This document shows, one piece after another, positions 24,973-33,701 of a stretch of 38,800 nucleotides of DNA; positions within the stretch are counted from its first letter, which is position 1; the number at the start of each line of letters is the position of its first letter. Source of the stretch: Flavobacteriaceae bacterium. Its GTDB lineage: Bacteria; Bacteroidota; Bacteroidia; Flavobacteriales; Flavobacteriaceae. The stretch covers positions 1 through 38,800 of the forward strand of contig JAQWFV010000056.1 of NCBI GenBank assembly GCA_029238555.1, given 5' to 3'. The translations under genes and the position numbers were made by a program. The notes under the pieces were generated by a model, which saw only the letters and a list, made by a program, of their open reading frames with translations, searched no databases and had not been told where the DNA came from.

Positions 24973-26064
24973 TTAACCGACAATCACCCTTTTTACTCTT
25001 ACTCCAATCCCTGTTAATAGTTCGTATGAAATGGTTTTAGCTCCGTTAGCAAAAGTTTCTGCAGAAGCGCCTTTTCCAAAGATCACTACACTGTCTCCTT
25101 CCTTAGCCCCATAGTTTCCTAAGTCTATCATCAGCATATCCATGCACACATTTCCTATAATTGGACAGGGTTTTCCGTTTAAAAAAACCACCCCTTTGCC
25201 TTGGCCATAAATCCTTGAAATACCATCTGCATGACCAATGGTTAAGGTGGCTATGCGCATTTTTTTAGCTGCTACAAAACCTTTGTTGTACCCTACCCAA
25301 GAACCTTTTTCAATGGAGTGAATTTGAGAAATTTTAGTGGTTAAGGTGGCTACAGGCTTTAAAAGTGAATCTATTTTTGAATGATTTCCATAGCCATGTA
25401 GGGCTATGCCACTTCTGACCATATTAAATGCTGCTTCCGGAAAATTTAAAATTCCTGAACTGTTGAGCAAATGTTTCAGCGCCATTTCTCCAATTTTCTT
25501 TTCAATACTTGTAACAGCTTCTTTGAATTTCTCAATTTGCGAGTCAGTATAAGCTTTTTCAGAAAGATCGTCAGTGGCTGCTAAGTGAGACATGATTCCT
25601 TTGACCTTTACGGTTGAATGGTTTAATATTTTTTCGCAAACAACTCCAAGATCATCTACAGAAAACCCTAAGCGGTTTAAACCTGTATTTATATTTAAAT
25701 GAATAGGATACTGACACTCCTTTTCAGTGGCCTTCATAAACATTTGTAGGGTCCTATTCGAATAGAGGCTTGGCTCTAAGCCATATTCAATAATATGGTT
25801 GAATTCTTCTGGTTGTGGGTGTAAAACTAATATAGGTGTTTTAATCCCTTGCTCTCTGAGCAATACACCTTCATGGGTATAGGCAACTCCAAGATAGTCT
25901 ACTCCTAAAGCAGCAAGTTTTCTTGCTATCGCCACCGATTCAGAGCCATACCCATTGGCTTTTACCACTCCTAACAGTTTTGTTTGAGCAGGTATTTTGG
26001 ACCTTATATAACGGTAGTTATGTGCTAAAGCTTTTAAGTCAATTTCTAAAATAGAGGGTCCCAT
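24973..26064 (-). CDS. alr: Alanine racemase
   Basis: A 363-residue PLP enzyme interconverting L- and D-alanine for peptidoglycan. The PLP lysine is K35 in VVKANGYG, at the end of the first strand of the TIM barrel. NINTGLNRLGF and MVRSGIALHGYG are conserved barrel segments, and the C-terminal beta-domain carries WVGYNKGF with the second catalytic tyrosine and NVCMDMLMIDL. Stop-to-start distance from tdk is 11 bp, so they are co-transcribed. It is a stand-alone Alr without the MurF fusion seen in some Bacteroidetes. Confidence 0.97.
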   Translation of the reverse strand: MGPSILEIDLKALAHNYRYIRSKIPAQTKLLGVVKANGYGSESVAIARKLAALGVDYLGVAYTHEGVLLREQGIKTPILVLHPQPEEFNHIIEYGLEPSLYSNRTLQMFMKATEKECQYPIHLNINTGLNRLGFSVDDLGVVCEKILNHSTVKVKGIMSHLAATDDLSEKAYTDSQIEKFKEAVTSIEKKIGEMALKHLLNSSGILNFPEAAFNMVRSGIALHGYGNHSKIDSLLKPVATLTTKISQIHSIEKGSWVGYNKGFVAAKKMRIATLTIGHADGISRIYGQGKGVVFLNGKPCPIIGNVCMDMLMIDLGNYGAKEGDSVVIFGKGASAETFANGAKTISYELLTGIGVRVKRVIVG

Positions 26065-26075
26065 TTAGGAAATGA

Positions 26076-26762
26076 TTAGTTGGATTGCTTTGGGCTAGAA
26101 GTCGGAATTGAATTTGCATCCTCCGAATTTTTTAAAGGATCGGTTAAGGCAATTACGTCATTTACCTCTAAGCCTTTCACCTTTTCTTTGAGCATAGCTT
26201 TAAAATATGCAGCCCTGCTTAAAGGCTCGTATTCTGCTGTTTCTCCAAGTAGCACTAAATTTTCGTCGGCAGATTTTCTAAAGCTGTAGTTGGCTAGGTT
26301 TCCAGTTCTAGTGCACACAGCGTGAACCTTTGTTACATATTCTGCTGTAGCCATGAGAGCTGGCATTGGTCCAAAAGGATTCCCTTTGAAATCCATGTCT
26401 AAACCAGCCACAATAACGCGTTTTCCCTTATTGGCAAGGTCATTGCAAACATGTATAATTTCTTCATCAAAAAACTGCGCTTCGTCAATTCCTACTACGT
26501 CGCATTGATCTGCTAAAATTCTAATATTTGCCGCGGCGGGAACTGGGGTAGATCTGATCTGATTTTCATCATGAGACACCACCATTTCATCGTGGTAGCG
26601 GGTGTCTACTTGAGGCTTGAAAATTTCAATTCTTTGCTTAGCAAACTGCGCTCTTTTTAAACGCCTGATGAGCTCCTCTGTTTTTCCAGAAAACATAGAA
26701 CCACAAATCACTTCTATCCATCCAAAAGGCTCTTCATGATTTACAGTATTTTCTAGAAACAT
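26076..26762 (-). CDS. tdk: Thymidine kinase
   Basis: A 228-residue type II thymidine kinase of the dTMP salvage pathway. The P-loop is GSMFSGKT (21-28), the Walker B-like segment [13 protein letters not shown], the lasso region [22 protein letters not shown], and the Zn-ribbon position follows ([17 protein letters not shown]), with only one Cys of the usual four visible there, so zinc binding is reduced as in many Bacteroidetes enzymes. The last 30 residues ([19 protein letters not shown]) form a hydrophilic tail past the normal end. It precedes alr and is divergent from the gene at 26873. Confidence 0.95.
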   Translation of the reverse strand: MFLENTVNHEEPFGWIEVICGSMFSGKTEELIRRLKRAQFAKQRIEIFKPQVDTRYHDEMVVSHDENQIRSTPVPAAANIRILADQCDVVGIDEAQFFDEEIIHVCNDLANKGKRVIVAGLDMDFKGNPFGPMPALMATAEYVTKVHAVCTRTGNLANYSFRKSADENLVLLGETAEYEPLSRAAYFKAMLKEKVKGLEVNDVIALTDPLKNSEDANSIPTSSPKQSN

Positions 26763-26785
26763 ATTATTTTATTTAGTAGACCCGT

Positions 26786-26801
26786 CAAGGCATTTGCCTT
26801 G
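26786..26801. promoter_or_regulatory. Palindrome in tdk/26873 divergent region
   Basis: CAAGGCA-TT-TGCCTTG is a 16-base inverted repeat with seven perfect pairs and a 2-base centre, located 24 bp before the tdk ATG. There is no T-run, and its position between divergent genes suits an operator rather than a terminator. Confidence 0.4.
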
Positions 26802-26872
26802 GGCCATAAAAATATAAAATTAGGAGCAAAGCAAATGGATTTTTATCTAAAAAACCCGATATTAGCTATCCT

Positions 26873-27535
26873 ATGAAAGAAAAGCTTCATCAAGAACTTC
26901 AGCGCCTGGCAAAACACATCTTAGACGCCAATCACAGTAGTGAATTGGCACCCCTATATGAGGCTGCAAAGGAGCTTTATGAGAAATTGGCTGTTTTAAA
27001 ATTTATTGATAAAAACTTAGATGATCCTCATTTAGATACGGAACAAAATGAGGTGGCAGATAAATTTCAGCAAATAGCTCAAGAGGTGTTAGCTTCTAGT
27101 GAAGAAATCCCAGAGTCTAACCCTCATGACTCAGATATTATAACCCCTGGAATGGATACCATTATAGACATGGTGTCTCATATGCCTAAAAAAGAGGCAG
27201 AATCTGCTGCTGATCAAGAAGATGCTGCGGCACACTTTACAGCACACAGTCTGGCTAATGAGGCCAAGACTTCTGAAACAGCCGCTACTTTAAACGGTCG
27301 CTATGGGCAACAAATCTCCTTTGGATTGAACGATCAGATTGCCTTTGTGAAGGAGCTTTTTAATGGGGAGGAGGAAAGCTTTAAAAGAGTGGTTTCTCAG
27401 CTAAATACCATAGATTCTGAAGAACGCGCTAGGTCTTTTGTAGACCACTTAGTAAAGCCAGAATACAATGACTGGAGAGGGAAAGAGGCCTATGAAAAAC
27501 GTTTTATGAACCTGATTTGTCAGAAGTACCAATAA
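26873..27535 (+). CDS. Conserved hypothetical protein, Flavobacteriia type
   Basis: A 220-residue soluble, acidic protein without signal peptide or membrane helix. The N-terminal 45 residues are a predicted amphipathic helix pair (KEKLHQELQRLAKHILDANH). The middle is low complexity and rich in Glu, Asp and Ala (60-140), probably disordered. The last 80 residues are a compact helical domain (NDQIAFVKELFNGEEESFKRVVSQL, then NDWRGKEAYEKRFMNLICQKY) with a conserved look. I recall it as a hypothetical of flavobacterial genomes near tdk and rsmI, but no function can be given. It lies 20 bp upstream of rsmI and is probably co-transcribed. Confidence 0.75.
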   Translation: MKEKLHQELQRLAKHILDANHSSELAPLYEAAKELYEKLAVLKFIDKNLDDPHLDTEQNEVADKFQQIAQEVLASSEEIPESNPHDSDIITPGMDTIIDMVSHMPKKEAESAADQEDAAAHFTAHSLANEAKTSETAATLNGRYGQQISFGLNDQIAFVKELFNGEEESFKRVVSQLNTIDSEERARSFVDHLVKPEYNDWRGKEAYEKRFMNLICQKYQ

Positions 27536-27555
27536 CCTAAGCTACCTAAAAACTT

Positions 27556-28248
27556 ATGTCTAAATTATACTTAGTACCTACACCCATTGGTAATTTAGAA
27601 GACATGACCCTAAGAGCGATTAGAGTTCTAAAAGAGGTTTCTGTGGTTTTAGCAGAAGACACCAGGACAAGTGGAAAACTGCTCAAACATTTTGACATTG
27701 AGACCCCCATGTTTTCTCACCACATGCATAACGAGCATAAAACGGTAGCGAGTTTGGTGCGTAGAATAAAAACGGGAGAAGCCATGGCTTTGATCTCAGA
27801 TGCAGGCACACCTGCTATTTCAGATCCTGGTTTTTTATTGTCTAGGGCCTGTATTGAAGCGGGGGTTCCCATTGATTGTTTGCCCGGAGCTACGGCCTTT
27901 GTTCCCGCGCTTGTCAATAGCGGTTTGCCCAACGATAAATTTATCTTTGAGGGGTTCTTACCCGTTAAAAAGGGAAGACAAACCCGTTTAACGCTACTTG
28001 CGGCAGAGCCAAGAACGATGATTTTCTACGAATCGCCACATAAATTGCTTAAAACACTTCAGGATTTTTGCACTTATTTCGGACCCGAAAGACCTCTGAG
28101 TGTGTCTAGAGAAATTACCAAACTTTTTGAAGAGACCATTCGAGGCACAGCACAAGAAGTATTAGACCACTATACCGCACAGCCTGCAAAAGGAGAAATT
28201 GTGATCGTAGTTGGCGGAAAGCCAAACCTAAAAGCGTCTAAAAAGTGA
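27556..28248 (+). CDS. rsmI: 16S rRNA (cytidine1402-2'-O)-methyltransferase
   Basis: A 230-residue SAM-dependent tetrapyrrole-methylase-fold enzyme that 2'-O-methylates C1402 in the ribosomal P site. The family signatures are all present: LVPTPIGNLEDMTLRAI (5-21), AEDTRTSGKLLKHF (34-47), LISDAGTPAISDPG and FYESPHKLLKTL. Length is short of enzymes having a C-terminal extension but normal for Bacteroidetes. It overlaps the start of the DUF819 gene by GTGA. Confidence 0.97.
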   Translation: MSKLYLVPTPIGNLEDMTLRAIRVLKEVSVVLAEDTRTSGKLLKHFDIETPMFSHHMHNEHKTVASLVRRIKTGEAMALISDAGTPAISDPGFLLSRACIEAGVPIDCLPGATAFVPALVNSGLPNDKFIFEGFLPVKKGRQTRLTLLAAEPRTMIFYESPHKLLKTLQDFCTYFGPERPLSVSREITKLFEETIRGTAQEVLDHYTAQPAKGEIVIVVGGKPNLKASKK

Positions 28249-29375
28249 GTGCGGCATGGGTTATTGCTCTGTTTACTATTGTCGCAGTTTATTTTTTAGA
28301 CAAGTCAAAAAACAAAGTACTTATTGCCGTATTTGACTGGATTCCAGCAGTACTTTTAGCCTATGTAATACCGGCTTTAATCTCGTATTTTTTCTCTGTA
28401 GATTTCAGCGTAGACTCCATACATAGCTTTAGTAAAACATGGGTTATTCCCATGGCTATTGTTGCAGTAATGAGCAGCCTTTCTTTTTCTCAATTAAAAA
28501 CTATTGGTTTTAAACCGGTGGTGTTATTTGTGATTGGCTCTGCCATTATTGCCCTGTTTCCAGTGGTTTTTGCTTGGGCTTTTTTGGATTCCGATCTGGT
28601 ACAAAACCAATGGATTCAAGCCGGTTATTGGAAAGGTATTCCACCCATTGTAGGCAGCTGGATAGGAGGGAGCACCAGCCAATTGGTCTTAAAAGAATTG
28701 GCAAGAACCTCGGAGAGCCTTTTTTTACAAGTATTAGTTGTAGACACAGTTTTGGTGAATATTTGGACCATATGTATGTTTCAAATCATTAAAAAGAGTC
28801 AAAAATTAAATACCTTTTTCAATATTTCAGATAAAACCATTCCTTTACCCATCTCTGAGGAGAAGGGAAAAAGCCTCCCCTGGTACGGGGTTCTCACCCT
28901 TCTCATTTCAGGTGTTTTTCTGATAGAAATTCTTTTGAATGCTTTCGTAATTAAAGTGATTGCCTTATCCATAATAGGCTTGTTGGTCAGTAATTTCATA
29001 CCGCGATGGAATTACCGATTTGCCCTTAAATTAGGTGGTGTTTTAATCATAGTAGTCATGGCCATATTAGGACTTAAATTACAGTTTACCGCTTTGTCAA
29101 TGCCCATAGAATTTATAGGGTTTTTGGTTTTTTGGATTTTCGTTCATTTTATAGGAATGGTATTGGCTGCAAAGTTTCTAAATGTACATTTGGCTTGGGT
29201 ACCTATAGCAAGTATGGCCAATGTTGGCGGAATTGCCACAGCACCTGCTGTGACCGCTGCTTATGAAAAAAAATGGATGCCCCACGCCATTGTTTTAGCT
29301 ATTTTAAGCATGGCAACTGGAACTTTTTGGGGAATGATCACCATATATCTTTTTGAAAGCCTTTTTAAGGTTTAA
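28245..29375 (+). CDS. DUF819 family membrane protein
   Basis: A 376-residue protein with about ten membrane helices, from the DUF819 (YjcL-like) family. The GTG start overlaps the rsmI TGA (GTGA), giving MSAAWVIALFTIVAVYFL. The conserved GSWIGGSTSQLVLKE segment (about 139-153) lies between helices and a near-repeat PIASMANVGGIATAPAVTAAY occurs in the C-terminal half, the usual two-fold signature of this transporter-like family. Substrate unknown. Coupling to rsmI is positional only. Confidence 0.88.
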   Translation: MSAAWVIALFTIVAVYFLDKSKNKVLIAVFDWIPAVLLAYVIPALISYFFSVDFSVDSIHSFSKTWVIPMAIVAVMSSLSFSQLKTIGFKPVVLFVIGSAIIALFPVVFAWAFLDSDLVQNQWIQAGYWKGIPPIVGSWIGGSTSQLVLKELARTSESLFLQVLVVDTVLVNIWTICMFQIIKKSQKLNTFFNISDKTIPLPISEEKGKSLPWYGVLTLLISGVFLIEILLNAFVIKVIALSIIGLLVSNFIPRWNYRFALKLGGVLIIVVMAILGLKLQFTALSMPIEFIGFLVFWIFVHFIGMVLAAKFLNVHLAWVPIASMANVGGIATAPAVTAAYEKKWMPHAIVLAILSMATGTFWGMITIYLFESLFKV

Positions 29376-29423
29376 AAGCGCTGGGTTTTTTGTACTTTTA
29401 AGTTCTTATAAAAATTGTAAAGA

Positions 29424-29846
29424 ATGAAAAATCTTGTGACCACAAAGTGGCTTGGAGGAATGGCTTTTGAAAGCGACAACCCTTCCGGACATACCTTAAA
29501 AATAGATGTAGATGCTGAAAATGGCGGGGACAACTCCGGACATAGACCCAAAGCACTCATGCTCACTTCACTGGCTGGTTGTTCTGGATTGGACGTGGCG
29601 TCATTAATGAAAAAAATGAAATTAGAGGTACGTGCTTTTGAGATTCAAACAGAGGCCAATCTCACAGATGAGCACCCCAAATTCTATGACGCCGTAACTA
29701 TTTCCTATCATTTTTTTGGCCCGAATTTAGTAGAAGACAAACTTCAAAAAACAGTAGACCTTTCCGTAGAGCGTTACTGTGGTGTTATGGAGATGTTTAG
29801 ACAGTTTGCCAAATTAGAGGTAAAGACTGTTTTTCATCACGAGTAA
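29424..29846 (+). CDS. OsmC/Ohr family protein
   Basis: A 140-residue protein of the OsmC family, which detoxifies organic hydroperoxides through two reactive cysteines. C53 (LAGCSGLDV) and C119 (ERYCGVMEMF) are at the correct places. RPKALMLTSLAGCSG is the conserved helix. It is the shorter YhfA-like branch rather than a clear Ohr. TACTTTTA (29393-29400) upstream could be a -7 box. Confidence 0.9.
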   Translation: MKNLVTTKWLGGMAFESDNPSGHTLKIDVDAENGGDNSGHRPKALMLTSLAGCSGLDVASLMKKMKLEVRAFEIQTEANLTDEHPKFYDAVTISYHFFGPNLVEDKLQKTVDLSVERYCGVMEMFRQFAKLEVKTVFHHE

Positions 29847-29854
29847 AATATTAA

Positions 29855-29870
29855 TATACCAAATGGTATA
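29855..29870. promoter_or_regulatory. TATACC-AAAT-GGTATA dyad upstream of recJ
   Basis: A six-pair inverted repeat with a 4-base centre between the OsmC gene and recJ, followed by an A-run rather than a T-run. It is therefore more like an operator, or a weak terminator for the minus strand. Confidence 0.35.
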
Positions 29871-29919
29871 AAAAAAGTTCATTAGATTTCCTAGTGTGCG
29901 AATCCTATGGTATTGTAGC

Positions 29920-31620
29920 ATGAATTGGATTGAAAAGCCCCTTGCATCAAAAGAAATAGTAACCGCTTTAAGTAACTCCCTAGGTGTTTCTGAGGTACTT
30001 GCCCGTTTGTTGGCACAAAGAGGTGTTTCAGATTTTGAAGCGGCAAAAGTTTTTTTTAGACCTGAAATGTCTCAGCTACATTCCCCCCTTCTCATGAAGG
30101 ATATGGAGCTAGCTGTATCACGAATCATACTTGCTATGGAACGTGAAGAAGCTATTTTAGTCTATGGAGATTACGACGTAGATGGCACTACAGCGGTGGC
30201 TTTGGTCGCCGATTATTTACAACAGTATTACCATAAAGTAGCCACCTATATACCAGACCGTTACAGCGAAGGGTATGGGGTTTCTTATCAAGGCATAGAT
30301 TTCGCAAGTGAAAACGACATAGGGCTCATTATAGCATTAGACTGTGGGGTAAAGGCAGTAGACAAAGTAGCTTACGCCAAAGAAAAAGGGATTGATTTTA
30401 TAATTTGTGACCACCATACCCCTGGCGCTACTTTACCAGATGCTGTAGCCGTATTAGATCCCAAAAGATCGGATTGTAATTATCCTTATAAAGAGCTTTG
30501 TGGTTGCGGCATAGGATTTAAACTTATACAGGCCATTTCCATGGCTTTGGACACCCCAGAAGAGGTGGTTTATCCTTATTTAGACCTGGTAGCGACTGCC
30601 ATTGGAGCAGATATTGTGCCTTTAGATGGTGAAAACCGAACCTTAGCCTATTTAGGATTGGCGCAAATTAACAGCCACCCAAGACCAGGATTTAAAGCCT
30701 TTTTAGAGGCTTTTAAAAAACCTGTAGTGACTCTTACTGACCTTAATTTCACAGTTTCTCCAAGAATAAATGCTGCCGGTAGGATGGTTCACGGCGCTCA
30801 TGCAGTAGCCTTATTACAAACAAAAGACATGGCACAAGCCAAGCAAATGGCCGCGGCTATTGAAGACAATAACACAGAGAGAAGAAGTTTAGACCAACAT
30901 ATCACAGAAAAAGCTTTGAAACAAATTGCCGGAGATTTGGAAACCACCAACGCTAGCACGGTGGTTTATCAGCCAGACTGGCACAAAGGCGTGATAGGAA
31001 TTGTAGCCTCTAGGCTCATTGAAACGCATTACAGGCCTACCTTAGTTTTTACTCAGAGCGGTAATGTTTTGGCGGGTTCAGCCAGATCTATAAAAGGATA
31101 CAACGTGTATAAAGCCATTGAAGCCTGCAGCGAACACCTCATTCAGTTTGGGGGGCATATGTATGCTGCTGGCCTAACATTGGCCCCTGAAAAATATGAG
31201 GATTTTAAAAATGCCTTTGAAAGCCATGTGTCCCGTACTTTAGACCCTGATTTAAAAATTCCTCAAATCAGTATAGACAGCCCGCTGTCCTTATCAGATA
31301 TTAGCCCTAAGTTTATTAGAATCTTAAAGCAAATGGCTCCTTTTGGTCCCCAAAATCCCATTCCTGTTTTTAAAGCGGAGGGGGTATATGACACCGGTTA
31401 TGTGAAAAAAATAGGGGCAGACCAAAACCACCTCAAGGGTACTTTATCTCAGGATGGTTTGCAGAAGATTCCTTTTGTGGCCTTTAAAAAGGCCGATGCT
31501 TTTTCGCTTCTCACCCACCAAAAAAAGGTAGATATTGTCTTTAATATTTCTGAAAATTACTGGCAAGGACAAACCACCATTCAATTACAATTATTGGACA
31601 TTAAGCCGCATCAGGGCTAG
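29920..31620 (+). CDS. recJ: Single-stranded-DNA-specific exonuclease RecJ
   Basis: A 566-residue 5'-3' ssDNA exonuclease of recombination and mismatch repair. The ATG at 29920 gives MNWIEKPLAS, the common family N-terminus; an upstream GTG in frame adds eight residues and is not needed. DHH-family motifs are visible: YGDYDVDGTTAVAL (82-95), LDCGVKA (140-146), CDHH (163-166) with D164, H165 and H166, and in the DHHA1 domain GGHMYAAGLTL. The OB-fold C-terminus is of normal length. It probably has its own promoter. Confidence 0.97.
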   Translation: MNWIEKPLASKEIVTALSNSLGVSEVLARLLAQRGVSDFEAAKVFFRPEMSQLHSPLLMKDMELAVSRIILAMEREEAILVYGDYDVDGTTAVALVADYLQQYYHKVATYIPDRYSEGYGVSYQGIDFASENDIGLIIALDCGVKAVDKVAYAKEKGIDFIICDHHTPGATLPDAVAVLDPKRSDCNYPYKELCGCGIGFKLIQAISMALDTPEEVVYPYLDLVATAIGADIVPLDGENRTLAYLGLAQINSHPRPGFKAFLEAFKKPVVTLTDLNFTVSPRINAAGRMVHGAHAVALLQTKDMAQAKQMAAAIEDNNTERRSLDQHITEKALKQIAGDLETTNASTVVYQPDWHKGVIGIVASRLIETHYRPTLVFTQSGNVLAGSARSIKGYNVYKAIEACSEHLIQFGGHMYAAGLTLAPEKYEDFKNAFESHVSRTLDPDLKIPQISIDSPLSLSDISPKFIRILKQMAPFGPQNPIPVFKAEGVYDTGYVKKIGADQNHLKGTLSQDGLQKIPFVAFKKADAFSLLTHQKKVDIVFNISENYWQGQTTIQLQLLDIKPHQG

Positions 31621-31627
31621 AGCATCT

Positions 31628-32395
31628 TTATTTTGCCGTTTGGAGTGTTAAAGAGGTTCCGTCATAAACTCCATAGGTGTAGTGAGAGATCCAATCTCCA
31701 GTGTTTATGTAGGTGGCATTTTCTGCTAGAGCAATCTCTAAGGGTAAATGTCTGTGCCCAAATACAAAATAGTCGTAGTGTTTTTGGGTGAGTTTTCTCT
31801 TGGCGTACTGTACCAACCACTCACCTTCTTCTCCCAGAAAAATCACATCTTCTTCACCAGAGATCAGTTTGTTTTTAACCGAGAGGTAATGGCCTAAAGA
31901 AACGCCAATATCTGGATGAAGCCATTTGAAAAACCATTTTGCCAATGGGTTGGTAAATACTTTTTTCATTCTTTTAAATCCCTTGTCTCCAGGACCCAAA
32001 CCATCTCCGTGACCAATTAAAAAAGTCTTATGATCAATCCTAAATTCTTGGGGTTTGTGGAATACTTGAATGCCTAATTCATCTTCAAAATACCCATGCA
32101 TCCATAAATCATGGTTTCCCACAAAGTAATAAATAGGGATTCCAGCGTCTGAAAGTTCTGCTAATTTACCAAGTGTTCGGGTAAATCCCTTCGGAACCAC
32201 TGTCTTGTATTCAAACCAAAAATCAAAAAGATCTCCTAAGAGAAAAACGGCAGCAGCAGAGTCTTTAATAGTATCTAGCCAAGAAACAAATTTCTTTTCC
32301 CTAGGCAAACTTTCCGCTGCACTGGGTGCTCCGAGGTGATTGTCACTGGCAAAATAGATTTTTTTACCGTCTGTAAGGGATATTTCTTGTGTCAT
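31628..32395 (-). CDS. lpxH: UDP-2,3-diacylglucosamine diphosphatase family metallophosphoesterase
   Basis: A 255-residue calcineurin-like phosphoesterase of lipid A synthesis, which removes UMP from UDP-2,3-diacylglucosamine. The ATG at 32395 (MTQEISLTDGKKIYFASDNHLG) is preferred; an earlier in-frame start overlaps queD. Metal-ligand motifs: DNHLG (18-22), GDLFDFWF (54-61), GNHDLW, IGHGDGLG and FGHRHLP. The DNH (for DxH) first motif is typical of the Bacteroidetes LpxH. It follows queD by 22 bp. Confidence 0.9.
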   Translation of the reverse strand: MTQEISLTDGKKIYFASDNHLGAPSAAESLPREKKFVSWLDTIKDSAAAVFLLGDLFDFWFEYKTVVPKGFTRTLGKLAELSDAGIPIYYFVGNHDLWMHGYFEDELGIQVFHKPQEFRIDHKTFLIGHGDGLGPGDKGFKRMKKVFTNPLAKWFFKWLHPDIGVSLGHYLSVKNKLISGEEDVIFLGEEGEWLVQYAKRKLTQKHYDYFVFGHRHLPLEIALAENATYINTGDWISHYTYGVYDGTSLTLQTAK

Positions 32396-32417
32396 AAAGC
32401 CTAAAGATAGTAAACAG

Positions 32418-32867
32418 CTAGTTATCTGAGGCAAACCATTCTGCAAAGGAACTGTCTGTCTCTTGAAGCTTCAAAGAGAACAAAGTAATATTTTTTGGCA
32501 ATCTGGCTTTGATTTTATCTGCAAAATCCAGCACCATATTTTCTGAGGTTGGTTGGTAGTTTGCTAAAATCACAGCGTGTCCTCTGTTAGTAAGCTCTTT
32601 TGCCAACTCTATGTGAGGGGTGTTTTTATTAAATACTGTGGCGTGGTCAAATACATCTACCACCTCTTCTTTGACAATTTTTTTTAAGTCTGAGAAGTCA
32701 ATCACCATACCTAGTTTTACAGCCCCTTCTTCTTCTATAGGGCTTCCAATGACTGTCACAGACAGTTTATAGCTATGGCCGTGAACATTTCTGCATTTTC
32801 CGTCGTAGCCAAATAAGGCGTGGCCGGTTTCAAAACTAAACTGTTTGGTAATTCTAATTTTGCTCAT
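32418..32867 (-). CDS. queD: 6-pyruvoyl-tetrahydropterin synthase / 6-carboxytetrahydropterin synthase family
   Basis: A 149-residue T-fold enzyme. The zinc histidines are in FETGHALFGYDG (H16) and NVHGHSYKL (H29, H31), with the catalytic Cys at C25 in KCRNVHGH. VIDFSDLKKIVKE and DHATVFN are further family motifs, and TSENMVLDFADKIK carries the pterin-binding Glu. In this phylum the family mainly serves queuosine synthesis (QueD). No other queuosine gene is in the window, so PTPS activity is not excluded. Confidence 0.92.
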   Translation of the reverse strand: MSKIRITKQFSFETGHALFGYDGKCRNVHGHSYKLSVTVIGSPIEEEGAVKLGMVIDFSDLKKIVKEEVVDVFDHATVFNKNTPHIELAKELTNRGHAVILANYQPTSENMVLDFADKIKARLPKNITLFSLKLQETDSSFAEWFASDN

Positions 32868-32974
32868 GAGAAAAGTTTAAGTTGCAAAGGTATTCTTTTT
32901 GCAAAACCAATGCTTAATTGAACTACATTTATCTGTTCTTTTAAATATTGTAAGTGGCTGCATTGTACCGTGAA

Positions 32975-33598
32975 ATGGACTTTGAACTAGACCCATTGTT
33001 CGAAACCATTATTTCAGATTTAATGACCCAAGACTACAGTGTTGTGGATCATTTTATAGACCCTAAAACGGTGTCTCTTTTGAGGAATTCTCTCTTGGCT
33101 CACTTTGAGGAGGATCGTTTTAAAAAAGCAGCCATTGGAAGTAAAACCAATAAAGTCATAGCGGCGGCTATCCGTGGAGATTATATCTTGTGGATAGATG
33201 AAAAGGTCCAGACTCAAGTAGAGACTTTGTTCTTTAAAAGATTAAATGATTTGGTGGCCTATTTGAATAGGACCTGTTTCCTAGGTATTCTTCAGACAGA
33301 ATTTCATTACGCACTGTATCCTACAGGCACAGGATATAAAAGACATTTAGACAGCTTTCAAAACGACAACAAAAGAAAGCTCTCTATTGCTTTTTATTTG
33401 AATTCTGAAGATTGGTCGCAAACAGACGGAGGCGCATTAGCCCTTTATCTTGAAGGGGATCAAAGTGAGGAGCAGACCATACTTGTAAATCCTATTGCTG
33501 GTAGAATGGTTATTTTTGAAAGCCAAAAAATCCCTCACGAGGTATTAATAGCACATAGAGACAGGCTCAGTATTACCGGATGGCTTAAAACCAGTTAA
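32975..33598 (+). CDS. 2-oxoglutarate/Fe(II)-dependent oxygenase (prolyl-hydroxylase-like)
   Basis: A 207-residue oxygenase. The ATG at 32975 gives MDFELDPLFETIISDL; a GTG seven codons upstream is an alternative. The iron site is H124 and D126 (YKRHLDSF) with H188 (KIPHEVL), and R197 (RDRLSITGW) binds 2-oxoglutarate. LSIAFYLNSEDWSQTDGGALALY is the typical double-strand core of the P4H-like family related to translation-factor or ribosomal hydroxylases. The target is unknown. Its stop codon directly abuts the stop of the 32-residue minus-strand gene (33598/33599), so the two genes converge with no spacer. Confidence 0.92.
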   Translation: MDFELDPLFETIISDLMTQDYSVVDHFIDPKTVSLLRNSLLAHFEEDRFKKAAIGSKTNKVIAAAIRGDYILWIDEKVQTQVETLFFKRLNDLVAYLNRTCFLGILQTEFHYALYPTGTGYKRHLDSFQNDNKRKLSIAFYLNSEDWSQTDGGALALYLEGDQSEEQTILVNPIAGRMVIFESQKIPHEVLIAHRDRLSITGWLKTS

Positions 33599-33697
33599 CT
33601 ATTTTCGTTTAAATTTTTTGTTGTTTCTAAATTTATTGAAAAAATATATCACACCTACGACTAAAGCGAGGGCAGCGAATAGAAAGTTCTGATTCAT
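33599..33697 (-). CDS. 32-residue single-helix membrane protein
   Basis: The minus-strand ATG at 33697 opens a 32-codon frame: MNQNFLFAALALVVGVIYFF then NKFRNNKKFKRK. It is one membrane helix (5-20) followed by a strongly basic tail, so the C-terminus is cytosolic. It begins 4 bp after the enoyl-CoA hydratase stop and on the same strand, which supports translation as the end of that operon. Such tiny basic-tailed membrane proteins are common beside operons in Flavobacteria and are usually missed. No function can be given. Confidence 0.5.
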   Translation of the reverse strand: MNQNFLFAALALVVGVIYFFNKFRNNKKFKRK

Positions 33698-33701
33698 GGT
33701 G

